From: Synergistaceae bacterium UBA5560
Lineage (GTDB): Bacteria > Synergistota > Synergistia > Synergistales > Aminiphilaceae
Direction: 5' to 3'
DNA: 32,093 nt
Assembly (NCBI GenBank): GCA_002425685.1
Contig: DIMS01000026.1
Coordinates: 40,521 to 72,613, forward strand
The notes under the pieces: model-generated
What the model was told of the DNA's origin: nothing
Seen by the model: only the letters and a program-made list of their open reading frames with translations
Database searches by the model: none
Program-made: the position numbers and the translations under genes
Shown: piece after piece, positions 23,321 to 31,787 of the stretch
How the letters are laid out: the number at the start of each line of letters is the position of its first letter
Numbering within the stretch: position 1 is the stretch's first letter

Positions 23321-24172
23321 TCACCGTGCTGGAACATTGCCTAAGTCCATAAGCACCATCTCATCCATGGAAATATCCGCCTTCATGCGAATACGTTCCA
23401 TTTCTCTCTGAAGATAGATGTCCCGGAGATCCTGTCGCACTCGATCCCCCGCTTCCTCGAAAGAGAGACGGCGCCCTTCCCTTCGCTGGAGAAGACGAAA
23501 AACCACATACCCTTCTTCGGTGGGAATCGGCCCACCGGTTGTTCCAGGAGAGGCACGAAAAATCTCTTCGACGACACCCTGCGGCAACGCATCCCTTCGT
23601 AGCCAGTCGGTATCTACACAGCGCACTCCACCGGCATTGCCTTCACCTCGCGGAAGAGACAGAAGCGGCTCACCGAGGAGATCCAGGAGCATCCGTTTCG
23701 CCCTGTTTTCGTCGGGAGCGACACACCAGCGGAGTCGCACGGCCTCTTCGTCCGCATAACGCTCCGCGTGCGCTTCGTACTGGGCTCGGAGCGCCGCTTC
23801 GGAGAAATCCCACTCTTTCCGGAGTTCCGCCAGATACGCCTGACCGAGAATACCGATGGCATTCCACTTGAGGAACACCGCCACATCGGGACGCAAACGC
23901 AACCCCCGGAGTGTCGCCTCCCGGGCCAGTAAAAACCAGTCCGCGAGACTTTCGATGTACGTCCTTCGCTCTTCCGCGGACATGCGAGAGAGAAGAACTC
24001 CCGCGAGGGCATCGCTTCCCTCGGTGTACTGACGGAGAAGGGAAAGGACCTCCTCTTCCTCAATGGCCTCGTCCCCGATCACGGCAACGGTCCGACCCCA
24101 TGCCATCCCTGCGAAGACAAGACACCCGACCAACAGGACGAATCCCAACGACAGCCGAACCTTTCCCCCCAC
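23321..24172 (-). CDS. Exported PpiC/SurA-like (parvulin-type) peptidyl-prolyl isomerase or foldase
   Basis: A 283-residue exported protein with a signal peptide or anchor (VRLSLGFVLLVGCLVFAGMAWG). A SurA-N-like helical part follows (VAVIGDEAIEEEEVLSLLRQY, IESLADWFLLAREATLRGL), then a parvulin-like region (EAVRLRWCVAPDENRAKRML, TGGPIPTEEGYVVFRLLQRREG, SFEEAGDRVRQDLRD). The parvulin core is shortened and the usual histidine pair is not evident, so it may be a chaperone without isomerase activity. It should help outer-membrane or secreted proteins fold. The start is GTG at 24170-24172, chosen because AAGGGGG lies seven bases upstream; ATG at 24199 is an alternative without a good site. It follows clpC by 150 bases in which I see no clear terminator. 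Confidence 0.82.
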   Translation of the reverse strand: MGGKVRLSLGFVLLVGCLVFAGMAWGRTVAVIGDEAIEEEEVLSLLRQYTEGSDALAGVLLSRMSAEERRTYIESLADWFLLAREATLRGLRLRPDVAVFLKWNAIGILGQAYLAELRKEWDFSEAALRAQYEAHAERYADEEAVRLRWCVAPDENRAKRMLLDLLGEPLLSLPRGEGNAGGVRCVDTDWLRRDALPQGVVEEIFRASPGTTGGPIPTEEGYVVFRLLQRREGRRLSFEEAGDRVRQDLRDIYLQREMERIRMKADISMDEMVLMDLGNVPAR

Positions 24173-24322
24173 GCGAGTTCCCCCTTCTGCTTCGGACATG
24201 AAACAAGGCCGCTTCCGGAAACAGGCGGAAACGAACTGTGCCGCGGTCATGCTAACAGAACTCGGAAGAAAAGTCACGGCATTCCCGTCCTTTCCGCGAA
24301 CCGGACCGCCTCCCGCTCCGTG

Positions 24323-27070
24323 TCACCTCCGGAGTTCCGCCGCCTCCTGATCCGAAGGGAAAAACACGTCGTTTTCCTCTCCGAAGGAAAAATGAAGTTC
24401 CTTTTCGTGAATGTGTATGGAGATCTCGCTTCCGCGCCCGATCCGTCCCTCCAGGAGTAAGTCCGCCAAGTGATCCTCCACCATGCGCTGAATGGTTCTG
24501 CGCAGAGGGCGAGCGCCGAACTTGGGGTCGAATCCCTTTTCCAGGAGGAGAGACTTCGCCTCTTCGGAAACGGTGAGCGCCACACCCTGTTCTCTGAGCC
24601 GGCTGTGGAGATCCTGGAGCATGATTCCCACGATCTGCAGGAGCTCCTCCTTCTCGAGGGGGCGAAAGACCACCATCTCGTCCACGCGATTGAGGAATTC
24701 GGGCCGGAAGGTTCGTTTCACCGCATCGAGAATCTGCCCTCGGGTTCGAGTCCAGTCCGCAGCAGCCTCCATGTCCGGAGCGGCAAAACCGAGTCCTTTC
24801 CCTTTGACGACGTTTTCGGCGCCCACATTGCTGGTCATGATGACCACAGCGTTACGAAAATCCACGCTGTGTCCCTGACCATCCGTGAGTCGCCCGTCCT
24901 CCATGATCTGGAGCAGAATGTTGAACACGTCGTGATGCGCCTTTTCGATCTCGTCGAAGAGGACCACCGAATAGGGACGACGCCGGATGGCCTCGCTGAG
25001 CTTGCCCCCTTCCTCGAAACCCACGTATCCGGGGGGAGCTCCGATGAGTTTCGCCACCTCGTGACGCTCCATGAACTCGCTCATGTCGAGGCGGATCATG
25101 GCATCCTCGCTGCCGAAGAGGAATTCCGCCAAAGCCCGCGCCAGTTCGGTCTTTCCCACTCCCGTGGGGCCGAGAAAGAGAAAACTGCCTACGGGACGCC
25201 GTGGATCTTTCAGACCGCTTCGAGCCCTGCGGATCGCCCGTGCAATGGCGCTCACGGCCTCGCTCTGGTTGATGAGACGCAGGTGGATCTCTTCCTCCAT
25301 GCGGAGCAGCCGGGCCGCCTCTTCCTCGGTCATCTGCACGACGGGGATTCCCGTCCACTCCGAGACGATCTGGGCGATCTCGTTCGTGTCGACCACGGGC
25401 TCCTCCTGGTTGCGGGAGACCTGCCAGTTCTTCCGGGCGGTCTCGAGTTCCTCCGAGAGCATCCGCTCCTCGTCCCGCAGCCGGGCAGCCTTTTCGAACT
25501 CCTGGCCAACCACGGCAGCTTCCTTTTCTTTTCGGATCGTTTCGAAACGGCGCTCCAGTTCCTTGATCGCCTCGGGAGCCTCCATGGTCTTCAGACGCGC
25601 CTTCGCCGCAGCTTCGTCGATGCAGTCGATGGCCTTGTCTGGAAGAAACCGATCCGTGATGTACCGTGCGGAGAGCCTGGCCGCCGCCTCGATGGCCCCA
25701 TCGGTGATCTTCGCCCGATGATGTGCCTCGTAGCGATCCCGAAGTCCCTTGAGGATGGCGATGGCATCCTCAAGACCGGGCTCGTCGACGAGAACCGACT
25801 GGAAACGGCGTTCCAGGGCAGCATCCTTCTCGATGTGCTTTCGATATTCGTTGAGCGTCGTGGCACCGATGACCTGAAATTCCCCCCGGGCGAGACTCGG
25901 CTTAAGGATGTTCGCCGCATCCACCGCACCTTCCGCCCCTCCCGCACCGACGAGGGTGTGCACCTCGTCGATGAAGAGGATCACATCCTTGACCTCCCGG
26001 AGCTCCTTCACAAGCTTGCGCATGCGCTCCTCGAACTCTCCCCGGTACTTCGTTCCCGCCACCAGGTTGGCCACGTTGAGAAGAACCACTCGCTTGTCCC
26101 GCAGCACTTCGGGAACGTCCCCGGAGGCGATCTTCTGGGCGAGCCCCTCCACAATGGCAGTCTTACCCACTCCGGGATCGCCTATGAGAACGGGGTTGTT
26201 CTTCGTCCGGCGTGAGAGGATCTGGATAACCCGTCGAATCTCCTTGCTTCTGCCGATGACTGGATCGAGTTCACCACGGACGGCCATTTCGCTGAGATCG
26301 ATCCCCAACTGATCGAGCGTAGGTGCCTTCGAGCGGCCACGTTTCTGGCCGGTCGTCTGCCCCTCGCCGCCCCCCTCCTGGACGGTGTCGTTTCCGGAAA
26401 CGGCACCGATCACCTCCTGCTGGAGCTTCGTGAGATCGACTCCCATGCTCGTCAGAACCTGGGCGGCAATCCCCTCGCCTTCGGAGATGAGCCCCAAAAG
26501 AATGTGCTCGGTTCCGACATAGTTTACGCCCATGTTCCGGGCCTCACGCATGGCGAGGTCGAGCACCCTCTTCCCCCGAGGGCTCAGAGGCAGGTCCACC
26601 GGCCTGTTCTTGGGAATTCCCCTCCCCACCACATCCTCGATGCGCCGGCGCACCTCATCGAGTTCAACCCCGAAAGCGTGCAGCACCTGGGCCGCAACTC
26701 CTTCTCCCTCCACAAGCAATCCGAGCAGAACATGTTCCGTACCGATGACGTCATGCCCCATGCTCAGTGCCTCGCGGTGGGCCAATTGCACAACCTTTTT
26801 CCCACGTTCCGTGAAGAACTGCCACATGGATGGTTTCCTCCTCTGTCCCCGCAATGGCTGCACTTCCTGCGCCATATTCCGCAACCGAACGGTCAATTCG
26901 CCCCGGGGAACGCTTCCCGCAGATATGTCCAGGATAAACTCCGGGAGCAATTCATCCTCGACCATACGCCGGACGCACTCCCTACAGAAATGATGCTCCC
27001 GGACTTCCTTTCCCCGCATTTCGCGGAGATGGATTTCCGCCTCGCTTCCGCCGCAATGTTCGCACAACAC
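24323..27070 (-). CDS. clpC: ClpC AAA+ unfoldase with N-terminal McsA-like zinc finger
   Basis: ClpC unfolds proteins for the ClpP protease. The frame encodes about 915 residues against about 810 in typical ClpC. Residues about 1-82 are not ClpC: CEHC and CREC, 24 residues apart, form a zinc finger like the N-terminus of McsA. From MWQFFTERGKKVVQLA on, the protein is standard: Clp-N repeats (GHDVIGTEHVLLGLL, GVNYVGTEHILLGLI), first AAA+ (GDPGVGKTA, ILFIDEVHTLVGAGG), a UVR-like linker (QEFEKAARLRDEE), second AAA+ (GPTGVGKTE, VVLFDEIEKAHHD), and LGF (in KGLGFAAPD) as the probable ClpP-binding loop. The start chosen is GTG at 27068-27070, with AAGGTGG upstream, 17 bases after the ctsR stop; GTG at 27085 is possible. 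An internal ATG at 26827 has a far better ribosome-binding site, so a normal-length ClpC may also, or mainly, be made. Confidence 0.9.
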   Translation of the reverse strand: MLCEHCGGSEAEIHLREMRGKEVREHHFCRECVRRMVEDELLPEFILDISAGSVPRGELTVRLRNMAQEVQPLRGQRRKPSMWQFFTERGKKVVQLAHREALSMGHDVIGTEHVLLGLLVEGEGVAAQVLHAFGVELDEVRRRIEDVVGRGIPKNRPVDLPLSPRGKRVLDLAMREARNMGVNYVGTEHILLGLISEGEGIAAQVLTSMGVDLTKLQQEVIGAVSGNDTVQEGGGEGQTTGQKRGRSKAPTLDQLGIDLSEMAVRGELDPVIGRSKEIRRVIQILSRRTKNNPVLIGDPGVGKTAIVEGLAQKIASGDVPEVLRDKRVVLLNVANLVAGTKYRGEFEERMRKLVKELREVKDVILFIDEVHTLVGAGGAEGAVDAANILKPSLARGEFQVIGATTLNEYRKHIEKDAALERRFQSVLVDEPGLEDAIAILKGLRDRYEAHHRAKITDGAIEAAARLSARYITDRFLPDKAIDCIDEAAAKARLKTMEAPEAIKELERRFETIRKEKEAAVVGQEFEKAARLRDEERMLSEELETARKNWQVSRNQEEPVVDTNEIAQIVSEWTGIPVVQMTEEEAARLLRMEEEIHLRLINQSEAVSAIARAIRRARSGLKDPRRPVGSFLFLGPTGVGKTELARALAEFLFGSEDAMIRLDMSEFMERHEVAKLIGAPPGYVGFEEGGKLSEAIRRRPYSVVLFDEIEKAHHDVFNILLQIMEDGRLTDGQGHSVDFRNAVVIMTSNVGAENVVKGKGLGFAAPDMEAAADWTRTRGQILDAVKRTFRPEFLNRVDEMVVFRPLEKEELLQIVGIMLQDLHSRLREQGVALTVSEEAKSLLLEKGFDPKFGARPLRRTIQRMVEDHLADLLLEGRIGRGSEISIHIHEKELHFSFGEENDVFFPSDQEAAELRR
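26825..26842 (-). promoter_or_regulatory. Internal ribosome-binding site and ATG of normal-length ClpC
   Basis: AGAGGAGG stands nine bases before an in-frame ATG (26825-26827). Translation from here gives 834 residues beginning at the usual ClpC N-terminus (MWQFFTERGKK). The upstream zinc-finger segment is in the same frame with no stop between, so two products may be made. Confidence 0.7.
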
Positions 27071-27087
27071 GGGACAACTTCCCACCT

Positions 27088-27567
27088 TCAGGCCAAAACG
27101 AGACCTCGGATCATGCGCTTGAGCAGTTCCGCCTGCATCACGTCGCGCTTATAGGGAGACACATCGAAAGGTGTTCGACAAATTTCGTCGAGATACCGAA
27201 GTGAAACTTCGATAAGAAGTCGTTCCCTGGGGGTAAGGAGACCGCGCTCCTGAAGGCTTGTGAGCAGCCTGCGGGCGTCCTGCTCGCCGATGGCGTTTCC
27301 CACGAGATCGTCCAGATGGGAGATGCGCTCTTCCGCGTTTGCGAAACGGATCTTCATGATACGGATGTACCCGTGTCCGCCTCTCTGACTCTCCACAAGA
27401 TACCCCCGCTCCGGCGTGAACCGGCTGGCGAGAACATAATTGATCTGGCTGGGAACGCAACCGAAACGTTCCGCCAGCTCTTTCCGCCTCAAGGACAACT
27501 GATGCTCCTGGGCTTCCTCGAACAATTCCCGGATGTAGCTTTCGATGTCGCGCGTCAGACTCGACAC
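27088..27567 (-). CDS. ctsR: Transcriptional repressor CtsR
   Basis: CtsR represses clp genes and releases DNA on heating or stress. The 159-residue protein has the helix-turn-helix (SLRRKELAERFGCVPSQINYVL) and the winged loop RGGHGYIRI; B. subtilis has a run of glycines here as thermosensor, and the arginine that McsB phosphorylates is just before it. The C-terminal dimer domain ends LLKRMIRGLVLA. The start is GTG at 27565-27567, because AAAGGAGG is seven bases upstream; ATG at 27588 would place that site inside the gene. The order ctsR-(McsA finger)clpC lacks mcsB, which in Bacillus lies between. A CtsR heptad repeat overlaps its own promoter. Confidence 0.95.
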   Translation of the reverse strand: MSSLTRDIESYIRELFEEAQEHQLSLRRKELAERFGCVPSQINYVLASRFTPERGYLVESQRGGHGYIRIMKIRFANAEERISHLDDLVGNAIGEQDARRLLTSLQERGLLTPRERLLIEVSLRYLDEICRTPFDVSPYKRDVMQAELLKRMIRGLVLA

Positions 27568-27603
27568 AGGAGGCCCTCCTTTGACCATTATTGATTCCGG
27601 GTC

Positions 27604-27633
27604 ATTATATCCATATGGTCAAAATACGTCAAG
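27604..27633 (-). promoter_or_regulatory. ctsR-clpC promoter overlapped by a CtsR operator
   Basis: The minus strand has TTGACG (27627-27632), 17 bp, and a perfect TATAAT (27604-27609). On the plus strand GGTCAAA-ATA-CGTCAAG (27617-27633) matches the CtsR heptad repeat (RGTCAAA-NAN-RGTCAAA) fully in the first half and 5 of 7 in the second. It covers the -35 and spacer. A further GGTCAAA heptad lies on the minus strand at 27580-27586. Confidence 0.85.
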
Positions 27634-27671
27634 AAACGGCATCCTCAGTCGGCACTCCGATTTCTCCGTGC

Positions 27672-28328
27672 TCAGGGCTTACGCCCCACCTTGTTCTCCG
27701 TTCCTGCAAGGAGTCTGCCAATGTTGGCGCGATGGCGGAAGACCGTGAGGAGTCCCAGGGCACCTCCGAGAAGCATCGTCGCCGGAGAGGTGCCGAAAAG
27801 AAAGCGTGCCGTTTCGGGGGAGAACGTTCCTGCCCGGACAAGAGCACTCCCAGCGGCATCGACGAGCCACATGGTCAGAGGCATGGTACAGAGGGAGACC
27901 ATGGACGCCACGGAGACATACCCGGTTCCTTTCATGAGTGCGAACCAGAGAGCGCCTCCTGCGGGCGCGGCAAAAGGGGTGATGAAGAACACCACGCCGA
28001 AGGACGTGGCGACTCCCTTGCCTCCCTTGAACCCGAGCCAGACGGGAAAGTTGTGCCCACACACGCCGCAGAAGGCAATGCCCGCAAGCAGCCAGGGGTC
28101 GTGCACTCCTGCAAGACGGGCGGCAGTGACGGCCACACCGCCTTTGACCATGTCCAGAAGAGCCACGGCGACAGCCCAGGGTTTCCCGAGAACACGCCCC
28201 ACATTGGTGGCCCCTATATTGCCGGAACCGTACGTCCGTATGTCCACACCCTTCACCATGCGCACCACGAGAAGCCCCGTGGGAACGGATCCGCAGAGAT
28301 ACCCCGCCAGGAGCCACATCGGATTCAT
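27672..28328 (-). CDS. plsY: Acyl-phosphate glycerol-3-phosphate acyltransferase
   Basis: PlsY makes lysophosphatidic acid from acyl-phosphate and glycerol-3-phosphate in the membrane, the first step of phospholipid synthesis. The 218-residue protein has five or so hydrophobic segments and the three PlsY motifs: GSGNIGATNVGRVLG, GHNFPVWLGFKGGKGVAT, and the C-terminal FRHRANIGRLLAGTE. The start ATG has GGAGGG upstream and overlaps the stop of the acyl-CoA synthetase gene as ATGA, so translation is probably coupled. It lies upstream of the ctsR promoter, with no obvious terminator between. Confidence 0.95.
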   Translation of the reverse strand: MNPMWLLAGYLCGSVPTGLLVVRMVKGVDIRTYGSGNIGATNVGRVLGKPWAVAVALLDMVKGGVAVTAARLAGVHDPWLLAGIAFCGVCGHNFPVWLGFKGGKGVATSFGVVFFITPFAAPAGGALWFALMKGTGYVSVASMVSLCTMPLTMWLVDAAGSALVRAGTFSPETARFLFGTSPATMLLGGALGLLTVFRHRANIGRLLAGTENKVGRKP

Positions 28329-30457
28329 GATATCCCTCCTCTCCGAAGCACCAGCGCATCCGCCGCAACGACACCCTCCCCCTCGGCACGCAGGAAGACC
28401 GGGTTTACGTCAAGTTCCAGGAGATCGGGCTCCGCACAGGCGAACTCCGAGACGATTCGGAGAAGGTTTGCCAGCGCGACGATATCACGCTTTTTCTGCC
28501 CCCTCGCTCCCGCGAGGAGTGGGTAACCCTTGAGCTGCTCGATCATGTTCAGCGCGGTAGTCTCGTCCACGGGAGCCTTCCGGAGAACGAGATCCCTGAG
28601 CACCTCCACGTAGATTCCACCGAGTCCCACCGCCACGATAGGGCCGAAAAGGGGATCCCGTTTCACGCCCACGAGACATTCGAGCCCCTCCTCGACCATT
28701 TCCTGTACGAGGACACCCTGGATGTGTGCATGAGGAGCAAAGGTACGAGCACGCTCCAGGAGCCTGCCGTAGGCATTCCGGAGTTCTTCCTCGCTGTATA
28801 GATGAAGGGCGACCACCCCGGCTTCTGTCTTGTGAAGAATATCGCCTGACATGACCTTGAGTGCAACGGGATACCCCATAGTTTCCGCGGCATCTCTGGC
28901 CTCGCTCAGGGACGCACAGAGCACTTCTCTCGTAATGGGAACCCCGTAGGTTTTCAGGAGTCTCTTGGCATCGTACTCGGTGAGTGTCCCGGAGAACGAT
29001 GGCAGGAGAGGAGAGGGGCATGCGCTCTCCTCTTTCCCGTCAGAACCTTTCTCCAGGAAAATCTTTCCAGGCGCGGCGCTTTCCCATTGGGCCAACGCCG
29101 CCAGGGAACGAACACATTCCCTGGGGCTCTGAAAGAGCGGAACGCCCTGTTCGCGGAGAAACTCCCGGAAGGGTCCGCCGTGCGCCTCGTCGATGAGCCA
29201 GCAGCACGCGAGAGGTTTGGTACTCTTTCTCCAGGCTTCTGCGAGACTTCGGGCCATGCTCCATCCTGCCTCGCCCGTGATCATGGAGTGCACAGAGACG
29301 ACCATGTCCACCTCCGGGGAATCGAGGACGGCCTGCAGACATTTTGGGAATCCCTCGGGATCGTTGATGACCTGAGCTGTCATGTCCACAGGATTGAGCG
29401 AGGAGCCGAAGGGGGGGATGTGGCGTCGCACCTCCTCTTGCGTCGTTTCGGAGAGGGGGGGTACGGCAAGCCCCATGTCGTCGCAGCGATCCGCAGTAAC
29501 GATTCCGGCGCCTCCGGAGGTAGTGAGAATGGCTACCCTTTTTCCATTCGGGCGCTGGGGCGCGTTGAAAGCAAGCCCCAAATTCACGACATCCTCTGCG
29601 TCCTCCATGGAAATGATGCTGTATTGCCGAAACACCGCGTCCCATACCGCATCGTCCCCGCTCAGCGCCGCCGTGTGGCTCCGCACCGCAGCCCTGGACG
29701 AAGGACTTTTTCCCACCTTGAGAACCCCCACGGGAACGTGCCGCTCGTGCGCTTCCCGGATCATGCGAAGGAAGCGCTCGCCATCGTTCACTCCCTCCAG
29801 ATACATGAGGAGCAGTCGCACCTCGGGATCCTGCAGGACATAGCGCCCCACGTCGATGGCGTCGAGATCGGCCTGATTTCCCGTTGTGACCACGTAACGG
29901 AACCGGACACCGCGGTCATTCCCCATGGCAAAGGTTGCGAAGCCGAAGGCGCCGCTTTGGGAGACGTAGGCCACATGCCCCGGGAGTATGCGCCCGCCTT
30001 CCAGGGATGCAGAGAAGGAAAGAGGAACCCGGGACACGAGATTCACCATGCCCTGACAGTTCGGCCCCAAGATGCGCACTCCACCCTCACGGGCAATGGC
30101 AAGGATCCGCTCCTGAGCACCACGGTCCTCGCTTTCGGCGAATCCGGAACTGAAAATGACGGCAAAGGGGACACGCCGTGCGGCACAACTTTCCATCACC
30201 GAGGGAACCAGCGACGCCCGGACTCCGACAAGCACCACATCCGGGGTCTCCGGAAGAGAGGCCACATCGGGGTAGCATGGGTACTCCGCCACCGTTCTAT
30301 ATTTCGGATTGACGGGGAAAACATTCCCGGAAAAACCGAACTCTCTCAGGAGTTTGAGGGGCCTTCCCGAAATGGTGTCCGACGCGGGAGACGCCCCGAC
30401 CACAGCCACGGAACGCGGAAGGAAGAGTTTTTCGAGTTGCGGCATAGTCTCTCTCAT
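28325..30457 (-). CDS. ADP-forming acetate/acyl-CoA ligase, fused alpha-beta
   Basis: This enzyme converts acyl-CoA plus ADP and phosphate to acid, CoA and ATP, making ATP in the last step of amino-acid or sugar fermentation. The 710-residue single chain has a CoA-binding Rossmann domain (VAVVGASPASDTISGRPLK), two ligase-CoA domains (GPNCQGMVNL, YVSQSGAFGFA, RSHTAALSGDDAVWDA, the last holding the expected phosphohistidine; ILTTSGGAGIVTADRCDD), and a C-terminal ATP-grasp domain (LTEYDAKRLLKTYGVPI, ALKVMSGDILHKTEAGVVAL, ELDVNPVFL). In many archaea alpha and beta are separate genes; here they are fused. Protein-acetylating Pat-type relatives have an extra GNAT domain, absent here. The start ATG has GAGGTG upstream; an ATG four codons later is possible. 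Confidence 0.93.
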   Translation of the reverse strand: MRETMPQLEKLFLPRSVAVVGASPASDTISGRPLKLLREFGFSGNVFPVNPKYRTVAEYPCYPDVASLPETPDVVLVGVRASLVPSVMESCAARRVPFAVIFSSGFAESEDRGAQERILAIAREGGVRILGPNCQGMVNLVSRVPLSFSASLEGGRILPGHVAYVSQSGAFGFATFAMGNDRGVRFRYVVTTGNQADLDAIDVGRYVLQDPEVRLLLMYLEGVNDGERFLRMIREAHERHVPVGVLKVGKSPSSRAAVRSHTAALSGDDAVWDAVFRQYSIISMEDAEDVVNLGLAFNAPQRPNGKRVAILTTSGGAGIVTADRCDDMGLAVPPLSETTQEEVRRHIPPFGSSLNPVDMTAQVINDPEGFPKCLQAVLDSPEVDMVVSVHSMITGEAGWSMARSLAEAWRKSTKPLACCWLIDEAHGGPFREFLREQGVPLFQSPRECVRSLAALAQWESAAPGKIFLEKGSDGKEESACPSPLLPSFSGTLTEYDAKRLLKTYGVPITREVLCASLSEARDAAETMGYPVALKVMSGDILHKTEAGVVALHLYSEEELRNAYGRLLERARTFAPHAHIQGVLVQEMVEEGLECLVGVKRDPLFGPIVAVGLGGIYVEVLRDLVLRKAPVDETTALNMIEQLKGYPLLAGARGQKKRDIVALANLLRIVSEFACAEPDLLELDVNPVFLRAEGEGVVAADALVLRRGGIS

Positions 30458-30479
30458 ATTCGCACCTCGCCTGTGCAGT

Positions 30480-31685
30480 TCAATTGTGCCGAGACACCAT
30501 TCGCACCGTCAACGCACGTCGCCAGACCGCAGGGATCGCACAGCGCGTCACGCCCATCACCCAATCGGCGGAGCCTCCACCCTTTGCCATCACGCTCTCG
30601 TCCCTTATCAGTTCGCGGCAATCGACGGGACACACGCTCCCCCGGGCAAGGACGAAAGGAAAGGGAGCATCGCTCCCCGAAGGAAGCAGCGCAAGAACGA
30701 GACTGTCCGGACGTTCCGTCACCAAACGCTTCACGGGCGCAGTGGCGAGATCCCTTGGAAGTGCGGGAACAGCGGCATGACAGAAGGGAATTCCCTGAAG
30801 CGACTCCTCTTCCCAGGGAAAATCCAGATAGGGTTTGACTTTGTCGAGTATCTTCGCCAAAGTTCCCCGTTCCTCCTGGACTCTGTCATACACCTTCTCA
30901 ATTTCACCGACGGGACAACCGATCCGACGGGAGAGTCTCCGAAGAACCTTTCCGCACTCGGCCAGTCTGGACTCTCCGTGAACAGTGAAGGTAAACTCCC
31001 ATTCGGGCACACTCCCTCCGTATCCGGTGACGAACAGCCGTCCCACCTGATCCGTGCGCTCCACGTGCGTACCCGAACAGGCAATGACGTCCACATCAGG
31101 GATGGAGACGACCCGGATACGATCATCCTCCAACCGATCCCAGTTCGCCTTGAGTCTCGGAAGAAAACGGGCCTCCTCCCTCGTCAGTTCGGAAATTTCG
31201 ACGGCAAGTCCCGACGCAACAAGCCCATTCGCTCGTTCTTCCGCCGCAAAGAGCATCTCCCAGTCCACAATCCCGTCGTAGCGCACATATACGGTGGACT
31301 CTTCCTCACCGATGGCGACTTTGTAGATTTGAAGCCCCTCCCGGGCATCCTCGAGCACTCTGGAAAGGAGATGTTCCCCCGTGTGCATTCTTGAAAGGAG
31401 AGACCGTCGCTCCATGTCGATTTCGGTTTCAACGGACATACCTTCCCGCAGGATTCCCGCTTCGATACACACAGGGGCGACGAGAAATCCGTTCTCGCGG
31501 TGGCAATCGACAACGCGAGCGAGAAAATCCTCCCCCCGAAGCGTTCCCGAATCTCCCGGCTGCCCCCCTCCGGAAGGTCGAAACGGGGCTCCTTCGAGGA
31601 CAAGGACCGCTTTATCCTTGCGTATCTCACGCACCGCAACGACACGTGCGGTTTTTCCGGAAGCCGCCGAGTTTCCGCGCTCCAT
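30480..31685 (-). CDS. Alanyl-tRNA editing protein (AlaX-L type)
   Basis: AlaX proteins hydrolyse Ser- and Gly-mischarged tRNA-Ala in trans. The 401-residue protein has the second-additional-domain zinc motifs: HTGEH (His101, His105) and CSGTH (Cys203, His207), plus GGGQPGDSGTL (40-49), the N-terminal beta-barrel glycine motif. The C-terminal third is a DHHA1-like domain (CRELIRDESVMAKGGGSADWVMGVT). No aminoacylation domain is present, so it is not alaS. The start is the ATG at 31683-31685, with GGGGAGG seven bases upstream. It lies 22 bases before the ADP-forming ligase gene, likely one operon with it and plsY. Confidence 0.92.
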   Translation of the reverse strand: MERGNSAASGKTARVVAVREIRKDKAVLVLEGAPFRPSGGGQPGDSGTLRGEDFLARVVDCHRENGFLVAPVCIEAGILREGMSVETEIDMERRSLLSRMHTGEHLLSRVLEDAREGLQIYKVAIGEEESTVYVRYDGIVDWEMLFAAEERANGLVASGLAVEISELTREEARFLPRLKANWDRLEDDRIRVVSIPDVDVIACSGTHVERTDQVGRLFVTGYGGSVPEWEFTFTVHGESRLAECGKVLRRLSRRIGCPVGEIEKVYDRVQEERGTLAKILDKVKPYLDFPWEEESLQGIPFCHAAVPALPRDLATAPVKRLVTERPDSLVLALLPSGSDAPFPFVLARGSVCPVDCRELIRDESVMAKGGGSADWVMGVTRCAIPAVWRRALTVRMVSRHN

Positions 31686-31717
31686 AAAAAACCCTCCCCG
31701 CATTCGGACCGATTCGT

Positions 31718-31752
31718 AAAAAAAAACGAGGGAGAGAAGATTCTCACCCTCG
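31718..31752 (-). terminator. Strong terminator after the partial gene at the right end
   Basis: The stem CGAGGGTGAGAA with TTCTCTCCCTCG (one T-T mismatch) lies at 31727-31752 and is followed on the minus strand by nine T (31718-31726). It is 35 bases after the stop of the gene at 31788 and just 33 bases before the AlaX start, so no separate promoter for AlaX is visible after it. Confidence 0.9.
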
Positions 31753-31787
31753 ATATACACCTTTGCGTTCCTCCTCCCGGAGGAAGG

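Noticed and set aside
24470..26215. A 581-codon plus-strand frame antisense to clpC (also 138-1463, 3595-5028, 5063-6151 and 29087-30838 over other genes)
   Set aside because: All mirror recognised minus-strand genes, read as repetitive low-information protein, and lack supporting sites.
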